DNA from: Natronorubrum halalkaliphilum
GTDB taxonomy: Archaea > Halobacteriota > Halobacteria > Halobacteriales > Natrialbaceae
Assembly: GCF_009834785.1 (NCBI RefSeq)
Contig: NZ_WUYX01000015.1
Location: 124,001 to 188,000, forward strand
DNA length: 64,000 nucleotides
Reading direction: 5' to 3'
In this document: piece by piece, positions 19,401 to 27,133 of the stretch
Position numbering within the stretch: position 1 is the first letter of the stretch
Layout: each line of letters begins with the position of its first letter
Translations under genes and position numbers: made by a program
Notes under the pieces: generated by a model
Told to the model about the DNA's origin: nothing
Database searches by the model: none
The model's input: only the letters and a program-made list of their open reading frames with translations

Positions 19401-19699
19401 ACGTCCGCCGTCGACCGCGGGAGGACGACGCCGATTGGCGTCATCTCGTAGGCGCTGGCGTCGGTCGCATACAGCCGGCAGGAGTACTCGTCGAAGCGAA
19501 CCTCACCGTCGATCCGCTCCCGGAGCGCCGCGACGAGGTCCGACCGGGCGACGTCGCCGCCGACGTAGTCGTAGTCTGCCCGCGCGTCCGCCGCGGGATC
19601 TCCTTCGCGCGGGTCGTCCGGCGGCCCCAGATCGGTCTCCTCCGGGGTCGACGTCTGGTCGCTGTGGTCCGTCGTGGATCCTGAGTGTTCGGTGGCCAT
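16457..19699 (-). CDS. FAD/Fe-S D-2-hydroxyacid (D-lactate) dehydrogenase, GlcD-GlpC fusion
   Basis: 1080 residues. The N-terminal half is an FAD-binding PCMH-type domain (GGGTSLAGQAV, then FAPDPA with GGAIGNNSTG) followed by the FAD-oxidase C-terminal domain (YAHAGPGCMHMRP and GEHGDGR). The C-terminal half carries Fe-S binding: CHGCGGC (about residue 675), CIGCKGCARDCP (about 738) and a cysteine-rich CCG-type domain ending SGCCGMAGSFG (about 1012). Such fusions oxidise D-lactate or other D-2-hydroxyacids to 2-oxoacids and pass electrons to the quinone pool at the inner membrane face. The next gene upstream, a D-2-hydroxyacid dehydrogenase, is 3 bp away and clearly co-transcribed. The low-complexity Asp/Ala insert near residues 435-470 is unusual. 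The true substrate in this cluster is not known. Confidence 0.82.
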   Translation of the reverse strand: MATEHSGSTTDHSDQTSTPEETDLGPPDDPREGDPAADARADYDYVGGDVARSDLVAALRERIDGEVRFDEYSCRLYATDASAYEMTPIGVVLPRSTADVASVVEYCAEHEIPVLPRGGGTSLAGQAVNEAVVLDFTTHMGDLVSVDPDERRATVQAGTVLADLNDELAPHDLKFAPDPAAGNRSTVGGAIGNNSTGAHSLQYGKTDAYVEACEVVLADGSVERFGEMTVEELRETADPDGDLLERIYEALRRVIDEEAAAIGEVFPQLKRNVSGYNLDRLVAEAYGDPDAFDENTDDRVTIDDDSDPDPDATVSLARVFAGSEGTLGVVTEATVSLESVPETTAVALLTYHDLLEAMADVDTIVRNHDPAAVEAIDDVLIELAENTEEFAPVAERLPAGTETALLVEFYAEDDDHGREQVADLLADRLPDEDVPDPTADAGDADEEGNVTAAAGDAADAVGDTDYDPDPVRAFDALEAHDPEGIAELWKLRKSAAPILLSRTSDAKHISFIEDTAVPTENLADYVADFQAVLEEYDTFASFYAHAGPGCMHMRPLVDTKSAAGLEAFESLADDVTDLVVEYGGSVSGEHGDGRARTQWNHKLYGDEVWELFRDLKTVFDPDWLLNPGNVCGDHDMIEHLRFDPDYEFEAGFDPDLNWDNENGFQGMVELCHGCGGCRGDQETTGGVMCPTFRAAEEESLSTRGRANMLRSTMNGELDTEATDEEFLAEIMDLCIGCKGCARDCPSEVDMAKLKAEVEHANHRENGSSLRDKLFANVDRLNAVGSALAPISNWAASLPGSGFIAEKTIGIARERDLPTFAGESFEDWFAKRGPRVPLEEADRKVLLFPDTYTNYNHPRAGKAAVQVLETAGVHVQIPENVTSTGRPAHSKGFLDRSRERARTNVDALAPELGDGWEVVLVEPSDAVMFQSDYLDLLSGPDVELVAANTYGVMEYLDQFGLADGLPTGSGGLEERLTYHGHCHQKATKKDGHAATVLEAVGYEVDALDSGCCGMAGSFGYEAEHYSLSRKIGDVLVDQVEGSDGETVVAPGASCRSQLSEYDGCGEPPHPIEKVSAALTAE

Positions 19700-19702
19700 C
19701 GC

Positions 19703-20680
19703 TTAGCTCGACTCGGGCTGATAGACGGCGTTTTCGAGATCCTCACCCTCGCCGGCCTCGAGCGCCGCGACGTTGTTCGCGACGATATCGGCGAGCCGAT
19801 CCCAGTGTTTCGGCGTGTGGCCGCCCGTGTGGGGCGTGATGAGGCAGTTCTCGAGATCCCAGAGCTCGTGATCGTTCGGCAACGGCTCGGGGTCGGTAAC
19901 GTCGAGTGCCGCACCCCGAATGCCGTTGAACTGGAGCGCCGAGACCAGCGCGTCGGTGTCGACGATCCCGCCGCGGGCCGCGTTAACGAGCACCGCGTTC
20001 GGCGGGAGCGTGGCCAGCGCGTCTTCGTCGACGAGGTTTCGCGTTAGATCGTTCAACGGGCACGCGAGCACGACGTACTCACTCCGGGAGAAGGCCTCGT
20101 GGATATCGTCCTCGTCGAAGCTCAGCACCTCGTCGGTCGGGCCGCCCTTCGACGGCGTGTAACGGATCCCGATCGTCTCGACATCGAAGCCCTCGAGGCG
20201 CGTTACGATCTCCTGACCGATCGAGCCGAGGCCGACGACCGTAACGGTGCTGTCGGTGAACTCGTGTGACTGGAAGTGACGCCACTCGCCGTTCGATTTG
20301 CGCCGCCAGCCCTCGTGGAGATTCCGTGCGAAGACGAGCATGTTGGCGATCGACTGCTCGGCGATGCCGGGGGCGTGAATACCGCCGGCGTTGGTGACGG
20401 CGACGCCGTGGTCCGCCAGCGCGTCCATCGGAACGTGGTCGGTCCCGGCGAACGTACACGCGAACAGTTCGAGTCGATCCGCGCGCTCGAGGAGGTCTTC
20501 CTCGATCGTGATCCCCGTCACGATCCGGGCTTGTGGAACGAGTTCGCGTTCTTCTGCCGGCGTTCGCGCGAGCGCGACGGTGTGGTTCGGCAGCCGTTCG
20601 CGAAGCGTCTCGGCGTACGATTCCATCGATAATCCTTCCGTCCCCTCCCGCAAAACGACGACGTCTGGGTTCGTACTCAT
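19703..20680 (-). CDS. NAD-dependent D-2-hydroxyacid dehydrogenase
   Basis: 325 residues. Rossmann motif GLGSIG in the middle, then NAARGG with the substrate-binding Arg, DPEPLP with the catalytic Glu region, and PHTGGHT with the catalytic His, all standard for the D-isomer-specific 2-hydroxyacid dehydrogenase family. It reduces a 2-oxoacid, or oxidises a D-2-hydroxyacid, with NAD(P)H. It is the first gene of a two-gene minus-strand operon with the FAD/Fe-S oxidase, so the pair could shuttle electrons from NADH to quinone by way of a hydroxyacid, or process an intermediate of the catabolic island. It is divergent from the M20 amidohydrolase across a 128 bp region carrying TGTGTA motifs. Confidence 0.85.
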   Translation of the reverse strand: MSTNPDVVVLREGTEGLSMESYAETLRERLPNHTVALARTPAEERELVPQARIVTGITIEEDLLERADRLELFACTFAGTDHVPMDALADHGVAVTNAGGIHAPGIAEQSIANMLVFARNLHEGWRRKSNGEWRHFQSHEFTDSTVTVVGLGSIGQEIVTRLEGFDVETIGIRYTPSKGGPTDEVLSFDEDDIHEAFSRSEYVVLACPLNDLTRNLVDEDALATLPPNAVLVNAARGGIVDTDALVSALQFNGIRGAALDVTDPEPLPNDHELWDLENCLITPHTGGHTPKHWDRLADIVANNVAALEAGEGEDLENAVYQPESS

Positions 20681-20740
20681 GGTGTGGTGGTATGCGTCAC
20701 GAGGACGCGTTAGCCTATGATTGTCATCGTCTCTCTTATC

Positions 20741-20790
20741 CTTTTTGTGTATCCGACGTTAACACTCATTGTGTATAATTAAGTCGGTGG
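20741..20790. promoter_or_regulatory. Divergent promoter region with TGTGTA / ACAC-N5-GTGT motifs
   Basis: TGTGTA occurs at 20746-20751 and 20770-20775, and an inverted ACAC-N5-GTGT lies at 20762-20774 (the G of GTGT at 20771). A TATA-like TATAATTAA at 20774-20782 lies about 30 bp before the ATG at 20809 and supports that start over the GTG at 20800. The same motif type occurs at three other promoters of the island. Confidence 0.5.
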
Positions 20791-20808
20791 AACGCGTCAG
20801 TGACTCGC

Positions 20809-22134
20809 ATGAACGAGCCGATACGGGACCGCCTCGTCAGCCTCCGACGGAGTCTGCACCGCCACCCCGAGCCCGCGTGGCGCGAGTTCTACACCACCGC
20901 CCGCATCGTCGAGGAAATTCGTGCCATCGGCGTCGACGAACTCGCCGTCGGCCCGGACGCCTACGATCCCGCCGATCGAATGGCCGTCCCCGATGGCGAC
21001 CTCGAGCCGTGGGTCCGGCGCGCCCGCGACCGCGGCGCGGACGACGGACTGCTCGAGCGGATGACCGGCGGCAACACCGGCGCGGTCGCGGTCCTCGAGC
21101 GGGGCGAGGGGCCGGCGATCGGGCTCCGGGTCGACATCGACGGGCTGTTCATCGAAGAGTCGGCCGACGAGACCCACGATCCGGTCGCCGAGGGCTTTCG
21201 ATCCCAGATCGACGGCACGATGCACGCCTGCGGCCACGACGTCCACATGACCTGGGGCTTGGCCGTCCTCGAGGCCATCAAGGAGAGCGATTTCTCCGGC
21301 CGACTCGTCGTCTTTTTCCAGCCCGCCGAGGAGACCAGCGGCGGCGGCTGTCCGATGGCGAAAAGCGATTTCGCGGCCGATCTGGACTACCTGCTCGCGG
21401 TCCACGTCGGCCTCGACCATCCGACGGGCGAAGTGGTGGCCGGGATCGAAAAGCCCCTCGCGATGTGCCACGTCGACGCGACGATCGAGGGGACTTCGGC
21501 ACACGCCGGAAAGGCCCCGAACGAGGGCGATAACGCCATGCACGCCATGGGGACGGCGATCGAGAACGCGTACGGAATCCCGCGACACAGCGACGGGATG
21601 ACCCGGGTCAATATCGGGTACGCGGAGGCCGGCTCCGCGAGCAACGTCATCGCCGAACGCGCCCACATGGAGGCCGAAGCGCGGGGGGAGACGACCGAAC
21701 TGATGGAGTACATGAAGAACCGATTGAAACGAACCGTTCGATCGGCGGCGACGATGCACGGCTGTCGCGCCGACGTCGACGTCGTCAGCGAGTCGCCGCG
21801 GGCGGACAGCGACCCCGAACTGCAGGCGCTCGTCAGCGAGGTCGCGACCGACGTGCCGGGAATCGAGCGGGTGCTGCCGGCCGCCGACTTCGGCGCGAGC
21901 GAGGACGCGACCTTCCTGATGGATCGCGTCCAACAGGACGGCGGACTGGCGACCTACCTGATCGTCGGCACCGACCACCCCACCAGCCACCACACGCCGA
22001 CGTTCGACGTGGACGAGGACAGCCTCGAGCACGGGGTCGACGTCCTCGTCGAGTCGATCAGGGAACTCGAGCACCGGCATCCGGTTCCCCGCGCGGAAGC
22101 CGAGGACGGGGCGCACGCGGAGGTCGATGGATGA
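20809..22134 (+). CDS. M20 family amidohydrolase, putative N-acetyl-diaminobutyrate deacetylase (copy 1)
   Basis: 441 residues. M20D metal-ligand motifs are intact: MHACGHDVH, QPAEE, HVGLDHP and the late TDHPTSHHTP. The protein resembles AbgA/indole-acetyl-amino-acid hydrolases, which cleave N-acyl amino acids with two zinc or manganese ions. The ATG at 20809 is preferred to the GTG at 20800 because the TATA element predicts a transcript start just before it, and because the N-terminus then lines up exactly with the paralogue ending at 28461. Its stop overlaps the start of the threonine-dehydratase-like gene by 4 bp, implying translational coupling. By context it is my candidate for the deacetylase step after DoeA; other N-acyl substrates remain possible. 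Confidence 0.75.
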   Translation: MNEPIRDRLVSLRRSLHRHPEPAWREFYTTARIVEEIRAIGVDELAVGPDAYDPADRMAVPDGDLEPWVRRARDRGADDGLLERMTGGNTGAVAVLERGEGPAIGLRVDIDGLFIEESADETHDPVAEGFRSQIDGTMHACGHDVHMTWGLAVLEAIKESDFSGRLVVFFQPAEETSGGGCPMAKSDFAADLDYLLAVHVGLDHPTGEVVAGIEKPLAMCHVDATIEGTSAHAGKAPNEGDNAMHAMGTAIENAYGIPRHSDGMTRVNIGYAEAGSASNVIAERAHMEAEARGETTELMEYMKNRLKRTVRSAATMHGCRADVDVVSESPRADSDPELQALVSEVATDVPGIERVLPAADFGASEDATFLMDRVQQDGGLATYLIVGTDHPTSHHTPTFDVDEDSLEHGVDVLVESIRELEHRHPVPRAEAEDGAHAEVDG

Positions 22135-23387
22135 GCCGGGATCGAACCGACGACGAGGGCCTCGTCACGCTCGCGGACGTCGAGAACGCCCGGGAGCGGA
22201 TCGACGAGGTCGTTCATCGCACGCCCCTCGACACCTCGAGTACGTTCGCCGAACTGAGCGGCGCCGACTCCGTCGGTCTCAAACTCGAGACCGTCCAGCG
22301 GACGGGCTCGTTCAAGATCCGCGGGGCGTACAACAAGATGGCACAGCTGTCCGACGCGGAGCGCGAGGCGGGCGTCATCTCCTCGAGCGCGGGCAACCAC
22401 GCTCAGGGCGTCGCACTGGCCGGGCAACTGCTCGATATCGACACGACCATCGTCGTCCCCGAGGTGACGCCCGCCGCGAAAATCGAGGCGACTCGAGGGT
22501 ACGGCGCCGACGTCGTCGTCGAGGGCGACATCTACGAACGCTCCTACGAGTACGCCCTCGAGCGGGCCGAGGAGAGCGGCGAGACGTTCGTCCATCCCTT
22601 CGACAATCCGGCGATTATCGCCGGCCAGGGGACGATCGGGCTCGAGATGCTCGAGCAGTACCCTGAACTCGATACCGTCCTCGTCGCCATCGGCGGCGGG
22701 GGGCTCATCTCGGGTATCGGAACGGTGCTGAAGGCCCACGATCCGGATATTCGAGTCGTTGGGGTACAGCCGGAGGGTGCCGCCCACGCGAAACCGTCCC
22801 TCGAGGCCGGTGAGATCCGCGAACTCGAGACCGTCGACACCGTCGCGGAGGGCATCGCCGATACCAGGATGCTCGAAACGACCTTCGCGAACGCCCGCGA
22901 GGTCGTCGACGACGCCGTGAGCGTCACGGATACGGAGATCGCGACGGCCGTGACGTTGCTCGCCGAGCGGGCGAAAACGGTGGCGGAAAGTGCGGGGGCC
23001 GCGCCGCTGGCCGCTGCGCTAGCAGACGACGTCGACCTGGATCTCGAGGGCGAGCGCGTCGGCGTCGTGATCTCCGGCGGGAACGTCAACCTCACCGAGC
23101 ACGCGGAACTGACCCGGACCGGCCTGCACGAACTCGAGCGCTACGCCGAGGCGAGGCTGGCCGTCGCCGGGTGGCCGACAACGGTGGGCGAGGTGGCCGA
23201 CACCGTCGAATCCGAAGGCGCCGAACTCGACGTCCTCGAGCGGGCGCGCCGAACGAATCGCGACGAGCCGAATCGGGTTCCCGTTACTGTCGGGCTCGAG
23301 GGCAGCGGGCGAGAGCATCTCGAGGGCGTGCTCGATGCGCTTGAGGGGCTCGAGGGGGTTTCGGTGGTCGTACGCTCGCTCGAGTAA
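22131..23387 (+). CDS. Threonine-dehydratase-like PLP enzyme with ACT-like tail
   Basis: 418 residues. Fold type II PLP enzyme: Lys62 in TGSFKIRGA is the Schiff-base lysine, SSSAGNHAQG binds the substrate carboxylate, and GGGGLISG binds PLP phosphate. A C-terminal ~80 residues look like an ACT regulatory domain, as in biosynthetic or catabolic threonine ammonia-lyases. The 4 bp overlap with the M20 gene shows it belongs to the same operon and probably to the same pathway. In bacterial hydroxyectoine clusters a dehydratase of this superfamily, EutB, is present; this protein is longer and closer in pattern to IlvA/TdcB, so I do not call it eutB. A role on beta-hydroxy-diaminobutyrate is a hypothesis. 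Confidence 0.82.
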   Translation: MSRDRTDDEGLVTLADVENARERIDEVVHRTPLDTSSTFAELSGADSVGLKLETVQRTGSFKIRGAYNKMAQLSDAEREAGVISSSAGNHAQGVALAGQLLDIDTTIVVPEVTPAAKIEATRGYGADVVVEGDIYERSYEYALERAEESGETFVHPFDNPAIIAGQGTIGLEMLEQYPELDTVLVAIGGGGLISGIGTVLKAHDPDIRVVGVQPEGAAHAKPSLEAGEIRELETVDTVAEGIADTRMLETTFANAREVVDDAVSVTDTEIATAVTLLAERAKTVAESAGAAPLAAALADDVDLDLEGERVGVVISGGNVNLTEHAELTRTGLHELERYAEARLAVAGWPTTVGEVADTVESEGAELDVLERARRTNRDEPNRVPVTVGLEGSGREHLEGVLDALEGLEGVSVVVRSLE

Positions 23388-23403
23388 CGACTCGAGCACA
23401 CTG

Positions 23404-23518
23404 CTGGCGCGCTGGACCGCGACGAACGCAAGTGAGGCGCGGTTCGAATGCGTGAGGTCATCGCGAACGGAATGAGTGAATCGACTGGTGAGGGCGAGGA
23501 ATCCCGAGGTGCCAGCGT
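23404..23518 (+). repeat. GC-rich degenerate intergenic repeat, copy C (diverged)
   Basis: Begins just after the dehydratase stop with TGGCGCGCTGGACCGCG, then GAACGCAAGTGAGGCGCG, a GGAATGAGTGA block and ends near GAGGTGCCAGCG. The blocks are in the same order as in copy A, and it faces copy B as an imperfect inverted repeat within one convergent intergenic region. Confidence 0.45.
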
Positions 23519-23602
23519 GAGTAGCAGATCCTTCAGGTATTACAGACGGCAGATCGGTTCTCAATAACCAATACCCCTCAAACGAGCAAGACCTCTTAAA
23601 TC

Positions 23603-23791
23603 GCGGCAACTAGGGTATCCACGTCCTCCCCACCCGATTCGTTCGCTTCGTTCAGGCGCTCACTCATCCCTCGCGCAGGTTCGGACCCCGGTTCACTCGG
23701 CTCACGGTTCCCGCTGGTCACCGTTCGCTTTTCGAGGCACTCCCGATGGTCGCGCCTCGCTTTCGTTCACCGCGGCCCAGCGCGCGCCACC
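23603..23791 (-). repeat. GC-rich degenerate intergenic repeat, copy B
   Basis: Read on the minus strand it starts GTGGCGCGCGCTGG, contains GCGCGAGGGATGAG, then GAACGAATCGG and ends ACCCTAGTTGCCGC, the same order as copy A at 16251-16370. It fills the gap between the convergent dehydratase and aminotransferase genes (23388-23857) together with copy C. No coding frame of normal composition is present in this 470-base gap. Confidence 0.5.
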
Positions 23792-23857
23792 GTACGTGGG
23801 CAACTTGGCGCTGGAGAGACATTAAAACCGAAACCCGAGGAGAAAAACGAATCCCGA

Positions 23858-25219
23858 TTAGGCGGCTTTCACGCTCGCACCGGCCGCTTCGATCGCCTCG
23901 AGGAAGATCCCGATTCCCAGTTCGATCTCGCGCTCGCTCGAGTCAAGCGGCGGGAGGAGACGGATCGTCTTCTTGCCACAGCCGAGCGTCAACAGGCCGC
24001 GCTTCAGTGATTCCTGCACCACGGCCGTCCGCCGTTCGGGCGTATCGAAGGTGACCGCGAGCATCAGCCCCTTGCCGCGGACGTCCTCGACGTGATCGGG
24101 CGCGTCGTCCCGGAGCAGTTCCTTCGCTTGCTCGCCGCGCTGGGTTGCGTTTTCGAGCAGGTCGTACTCCTGAATGGCCTCGAGCGTGAACGTGCCCATC
24201 ATCGAGCCGAGCAGGTCGCCGCCGCCGAAGGTCGAACCGAGTCGGTTCTTCTCGCCGGGGAAAATTTCGGATCGCGAAATCGTCGCGCCGACGCGCAAGG
24301 CCTTCGCGCTGGCGATGACGTCGGGTTCGATCGGGTAGTGATCGGACGCCCAGATCTCACCGGTGCGGCCCACGCCGGCCTGAATCTCGTCGACGACCAG
24401 CGGAATATCGTACTCGTCGGTGACGTCCGCAATCTCCTGCATGAACGCTTCGCTGGGGAACCGGTAGCCGCCGACGCCCTGGATCGGCTCGAGGGTCACG
24501 AATGCGACCTCGTCGGGGTTGATGTGGCCGCCCTCGGGCGACAGCGAGTTCCGAAGCTGCGAACCGGCGCCGGTGAAGAAACCGCAGTCGCAGGTGCTCG
24601 CGTCACAGCCCCGGTCGGCGCAGAACGGCACCGTCTCGATGCCGCTGATTTCGGGGTAGTGTCGCGTGTAGACCTCCTTCGATTTCGTGATCGAGAGGGT
24701 GCCGAACGTGCGGCCGTGGAAACTGCCCGAAAACGCCACGCCGTACTTCGACGGCGCTCGGTAGTCGTGGCTGATCTTCATCGCGTTCTCCATGGCCTCC
24801 GCGCCGGAGTTCGAGAGGAAGACGGTGTCCATCCCGTACTGACTCGAGACGTCGGTCAGTTTTTCCATGAGGTGACTCGAGCCCGGGACGTCCGATTCCT
24901 CGGGGGAGGGGCCGGCGCCAAAGTACATGTCTTGGCCGGCGATTTTCATCGGTTCGACGAGGTCGAACTCCCGAAGCTTTCCGGTTACTTTCTCGTTGTT
25001 GTAGCCGAGCGGTGCCGCACCGATGTGGCACGTAAAGTCCAGCAACACGTTTCCGTCGACGTCGGTAACGAACGGCCCGTCGGCCTCGCGGGTGATGTCC
25101 CAGACGAACTCGTGTGAGTACTCGCTCGGTGCCGCGTTCGCCCCGTGGTACTCGACCCACTGCTGGGCGTTGGGCCCGGGGAATGTGCCCACGTCCGGTC
25201 GCGCGGTATCCCTATCCAT
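23858..25219 (-). CDS. Class III PLP aminotransferase of the ectoine island (copy 1)
   Basis: 453 residues. Features of omega/class III aminotransferases: NSGAEAMENAMK (phosphate loop), GSFHGRTFG, LVVDEIQAGVGRTG (the cofactor-binding Asp) and Lys306 in SAKALRVG, the Schiff-base lysine, followed by STFGGGD. It transfers an amino group, probably to 2-oxoglutarate; likely substrates are diaminobutyrate, 4-aminobutyrate or another omega-amino acid. Odd feature: a cysteine-rich insertion CADRGCDASTCDCG about residues 199-212, which could bind a metal. The promoter has a perfect inverted repeat overlapping the start codon. It is co-directional with, and downstream of, the BCCT transporter. Confidence 0.8.
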   Translation of the reverse strand: MDRDTARPDVGTFPGPNAQQWVEYHGANAAPSEYSHEFVWDITREADGPFVTDVDGNVLLDFTCHIGAAPLGYNNEKVTGKLREFDLVEPMKIAGQDMYFGAGPSPEESDVPGSSHLMEKLTDVSSQYGMDTVFLSNSGAEAMENAMKISHDYRAPSKYGVAFSGSFHGRTFGTLSITKSKEVYTRHYPEISGIETVPFCADRGCDASTCDCGFFTGAGSQLRNSLSPEGGHINPDEVAFVTLEPIQGVGGYRFPSEAFMQEIADVTDEYDIPLVVDEIQAGVGRTGEIWASDHYPIEPDVIASAKALRVGATISRSEIFPGEKNRLGSTFGGGDLLGSMMGTFTLEAIQEYDLLENATQRGEQAKELLRDDAPDHVEDVRGKGLMLAVTFDTPERRTAVVQESLKRGLLTLGCGKKTIRLLPPLDSSEREIELGIGIFLEAIEAAGASVKAA

Positions 25220-25250
25220 ACACAGATTATGTGTACGTCATCATTAAATC
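25217..25250 (-). promoter_or_regulatory. Leaderless promoter with TACACA-N5-TGTGTA operator
   Basis: A perfect inverted repeat TACACA-GATTA-TGTGTA occupies 25219-25235 and overlaps the start codon of the aminotransferase (25219-25217). A TATA-like TTTAATGA lies at 25241-25248 on the minus strand, about 25 bp before the start codon, so the transcript should be leaderless and the repeat sits between TATA box and transcript start. A protein bound here would block transcription. Confidence 0.6.
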
Positions 25251-25468
25251 TTGTTGTAGGTAGGCACGATGGTCGCAGAATCGGGACCGATAACGAGCGA
25301 ACACGCACCATGAACGAGCGGGGCAGCGGATAGCCGAAAGCGACAGCGCCGCCGGAGAACACGGATGAAGACGAGAAGAGGATCTGACTCGTACGGACGG
25401 CTGTACGTCGTTTCCGGCGCAATCACGACCGTTTCGCGATTGCGCGGTAAATCGTTACAGCACCCGAA

Positions 25469-27133
25469 TCAGTCGTCGTCGCCTGGTTCGACGGTCGGCG
25501 ACGGATCGTCACTGGATTGTTCCGGAGTGGAACCGAACAGCACCGTCTTCTCCTGGAGCAACACGCGACCTCGCGTGCCGCTGAAGTCCTTGACCAGGCA
25601 GAGCAAGGCCAGGAAGCAGACGATCGCGAACGGTGCGCCAGTGATCACGACTGCCTGCTGGAGTGCGCCAGTACCCTGATCGCCGCCGAGGATCATGAGG
25701 ATCGCGGCGGTCATGCCGAGGACGACGCCCCAGAAGATTCGGTTAATGTTCGACGGCCGTTCCTTTCCGCCGGTGGTCATCATCGAGACGGCGAGCGTCG
25801 AGGAGTCGGCCGACGTGATGAAGAACGTCGTGACGAGAACCAGGAACCCGAGTATCAGTACCGACCCGATCGGGATCGAAACCCCGGCGATCGAGAGCGA
25901 CAGCGCATCGAACAGGATGAAGCCGGAGACTTCCGCACCGGCTTCGCCCGCCATCACCGCGCTGAAGTCGGCAACGCCCTCGTGCTGGGCCCACACTGCG
26001 GTACCGCCGACGAACGTGAACCACGGAATGGTCGCCGCCGACGTCGCGATGATGCCGGTAAACGCGACCTCGCGGACGGTTCGCCCCTTGGAGATACGGG
26101 CGATGAACAGGCCCGCGAACGGCGACCACGAGAGCGCCCACGCCCAGTAGAAGACGGTCCAGGCCTCGACCCAGCCGGTGCCACCCTCGCCGGCACCGGT
26201 GTAGAGGCTCATCGAGACGAAGTCGCCGATCATGCCACCCATCGCCTGGGAACCGAGCAACAGGAGCAACATCGTCGGACCCGCTATGAACGTGATAACC
26301 ATGAGCGCGACGAACAGGCCCATGTTGAAGTTCGAAAGCCGACGAATCCCCTTGTCGATCCCGAGCACCATCGAGATGGTAAAGAGAATCGTCATCCCCG
26401 TTACCACGATGAGAATGCCGGTGTTACCCAGATCGATTCCCCACTGGTAGTTGAGTCCGCTGACGAACTGACTCCCGATGAATCCCAGCGACGTTGCGAC
26501 GCCGCCGATCGTCGCGAACACGGCGAGGATGTCGATTACCTTTGCGGCCGTTCCGTCGAGGTTATCCTTTCCGAGCAGCGGCGTGAGCGCCGAAGACACC
26601 CGCAGCGGGACCTTGTCGTAGTTGTACGCGAAGTAGCCGATCGCGATTCCCATGATGGTAAACACCGCGAGCTGGGGCAGCGCCCAGTGGAACAGCGTTT
26701 GCTGAATCGCGAGCGGAATCGCGGCACCCGATTCAGCTTCGGCACCGAACAGCGGGTTCGGATCCGCGTAATAGAACAGCCCCTCGGTCGGTCCCCAGAA
26801 CACGACACCCGCAGCGAACCCTGCGGAGTACAGCATCGCGAAAAATGACAGGAAGCTGTACTCCGGATCCTCGTCGCCGAGTTTGATCTTCCCCCACGGC
26901 CCGACGATCAGGAACAGGAGGAAGACGACGATCAGGAACACGATCACCAGCAGCGCCCAGCTCATGTAGCTGAGCATCTCGCCGTGAACGGTATCGATGC
27001 CGCTGGCGACGAAGTCCTGGTCGACAAAGAACGCGACGATCACTCCCACCGACAGCAACGCACCGAAGGCGAAAATGACCGGATCGATCTCGTCGAAGAA
27101 CCGACCAACCGCTCCCTTCTCGTTGCCGCTCAT
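25469..27133 (-). CDS. BCCT-family transporter (betaine/ectoine-type)
   Basis: 554 residues with about 12 membrane helices. BCCT signatures: GVATSLGFIGSQF in the middle, then TVFYWAWALSWSPFAGLFIARISKGR, which covers the family signature helix. Members take up glycine betaine, choline, carnitine, ectoine or proline with Na+ or H+. A position usually occupied by Trp-Trp (WAWW) reads WAWAL here, so substrate selectivity may differ. Near the end a polar acidic tail follows the last helix. Placed between the two aminotransferase/amidohydrolase groups of the island, it is the likely ectoine importer. A TATA-like element at 27244-27253 and a half-operator at 27271-27282 lie upstream. Confidence 0.83.
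   Translation of the reverse strand: MSGNEKGAVGRFFDEIDPVIFAFGALLSVGVIVAFFVDQDFVASGIDTVHGEMLSYMSWALLVIVFLIVVFLLFLIVGPWGKIKLGDEDPEYSFLSFFAMLYSAGFAAGVVFWGPTEGLFYYADPNPLFGAEAESGAAIPLAIQQTLFHWALPQLAVFTIMGIAIGYFAYNYDKVPLRVSSALTPLLGKDNLDGTAAKVIDILAVFATIGGVATSLGFIGSQFVSGLNYQWGIDLGNTGILIVVTGMTILFTISMVLGIDKGIRRLSNFNMGLFVALMVITFIAGPTMLLLLLGSQAMGGMIGDFVSMSLYTGAGEGGTGWVEAWTVFYWAWALSWSPFAGLFIARISKGRTVREVAFTGIIATSAATIPWFTFVGGTAVWAQHEGVADFSAVMAGEAGAEVSGFILFDALSLSIAGVSIPIGSVLILGFLVLVTTFFITSADSSTLAVSMMTTGGKERPSNINRIFWGVVLGMTAAILMILGGDQGTGALQQAVVITGAPFAIVCFLALLCLVKDFSGTRGRVLLQEKTVLFGSTPEQSSDDPSPTVEPGDDD

Noticed and set aside
22131-23387. Direct eutB assignment for the threonine-dehydratase-like gene
   Set aside because: It is about 100 residues longer than EutB, carries an ACT-like tail and follows the IlvA/TdcB pattern; only the context supports a hydroxyectoine role.
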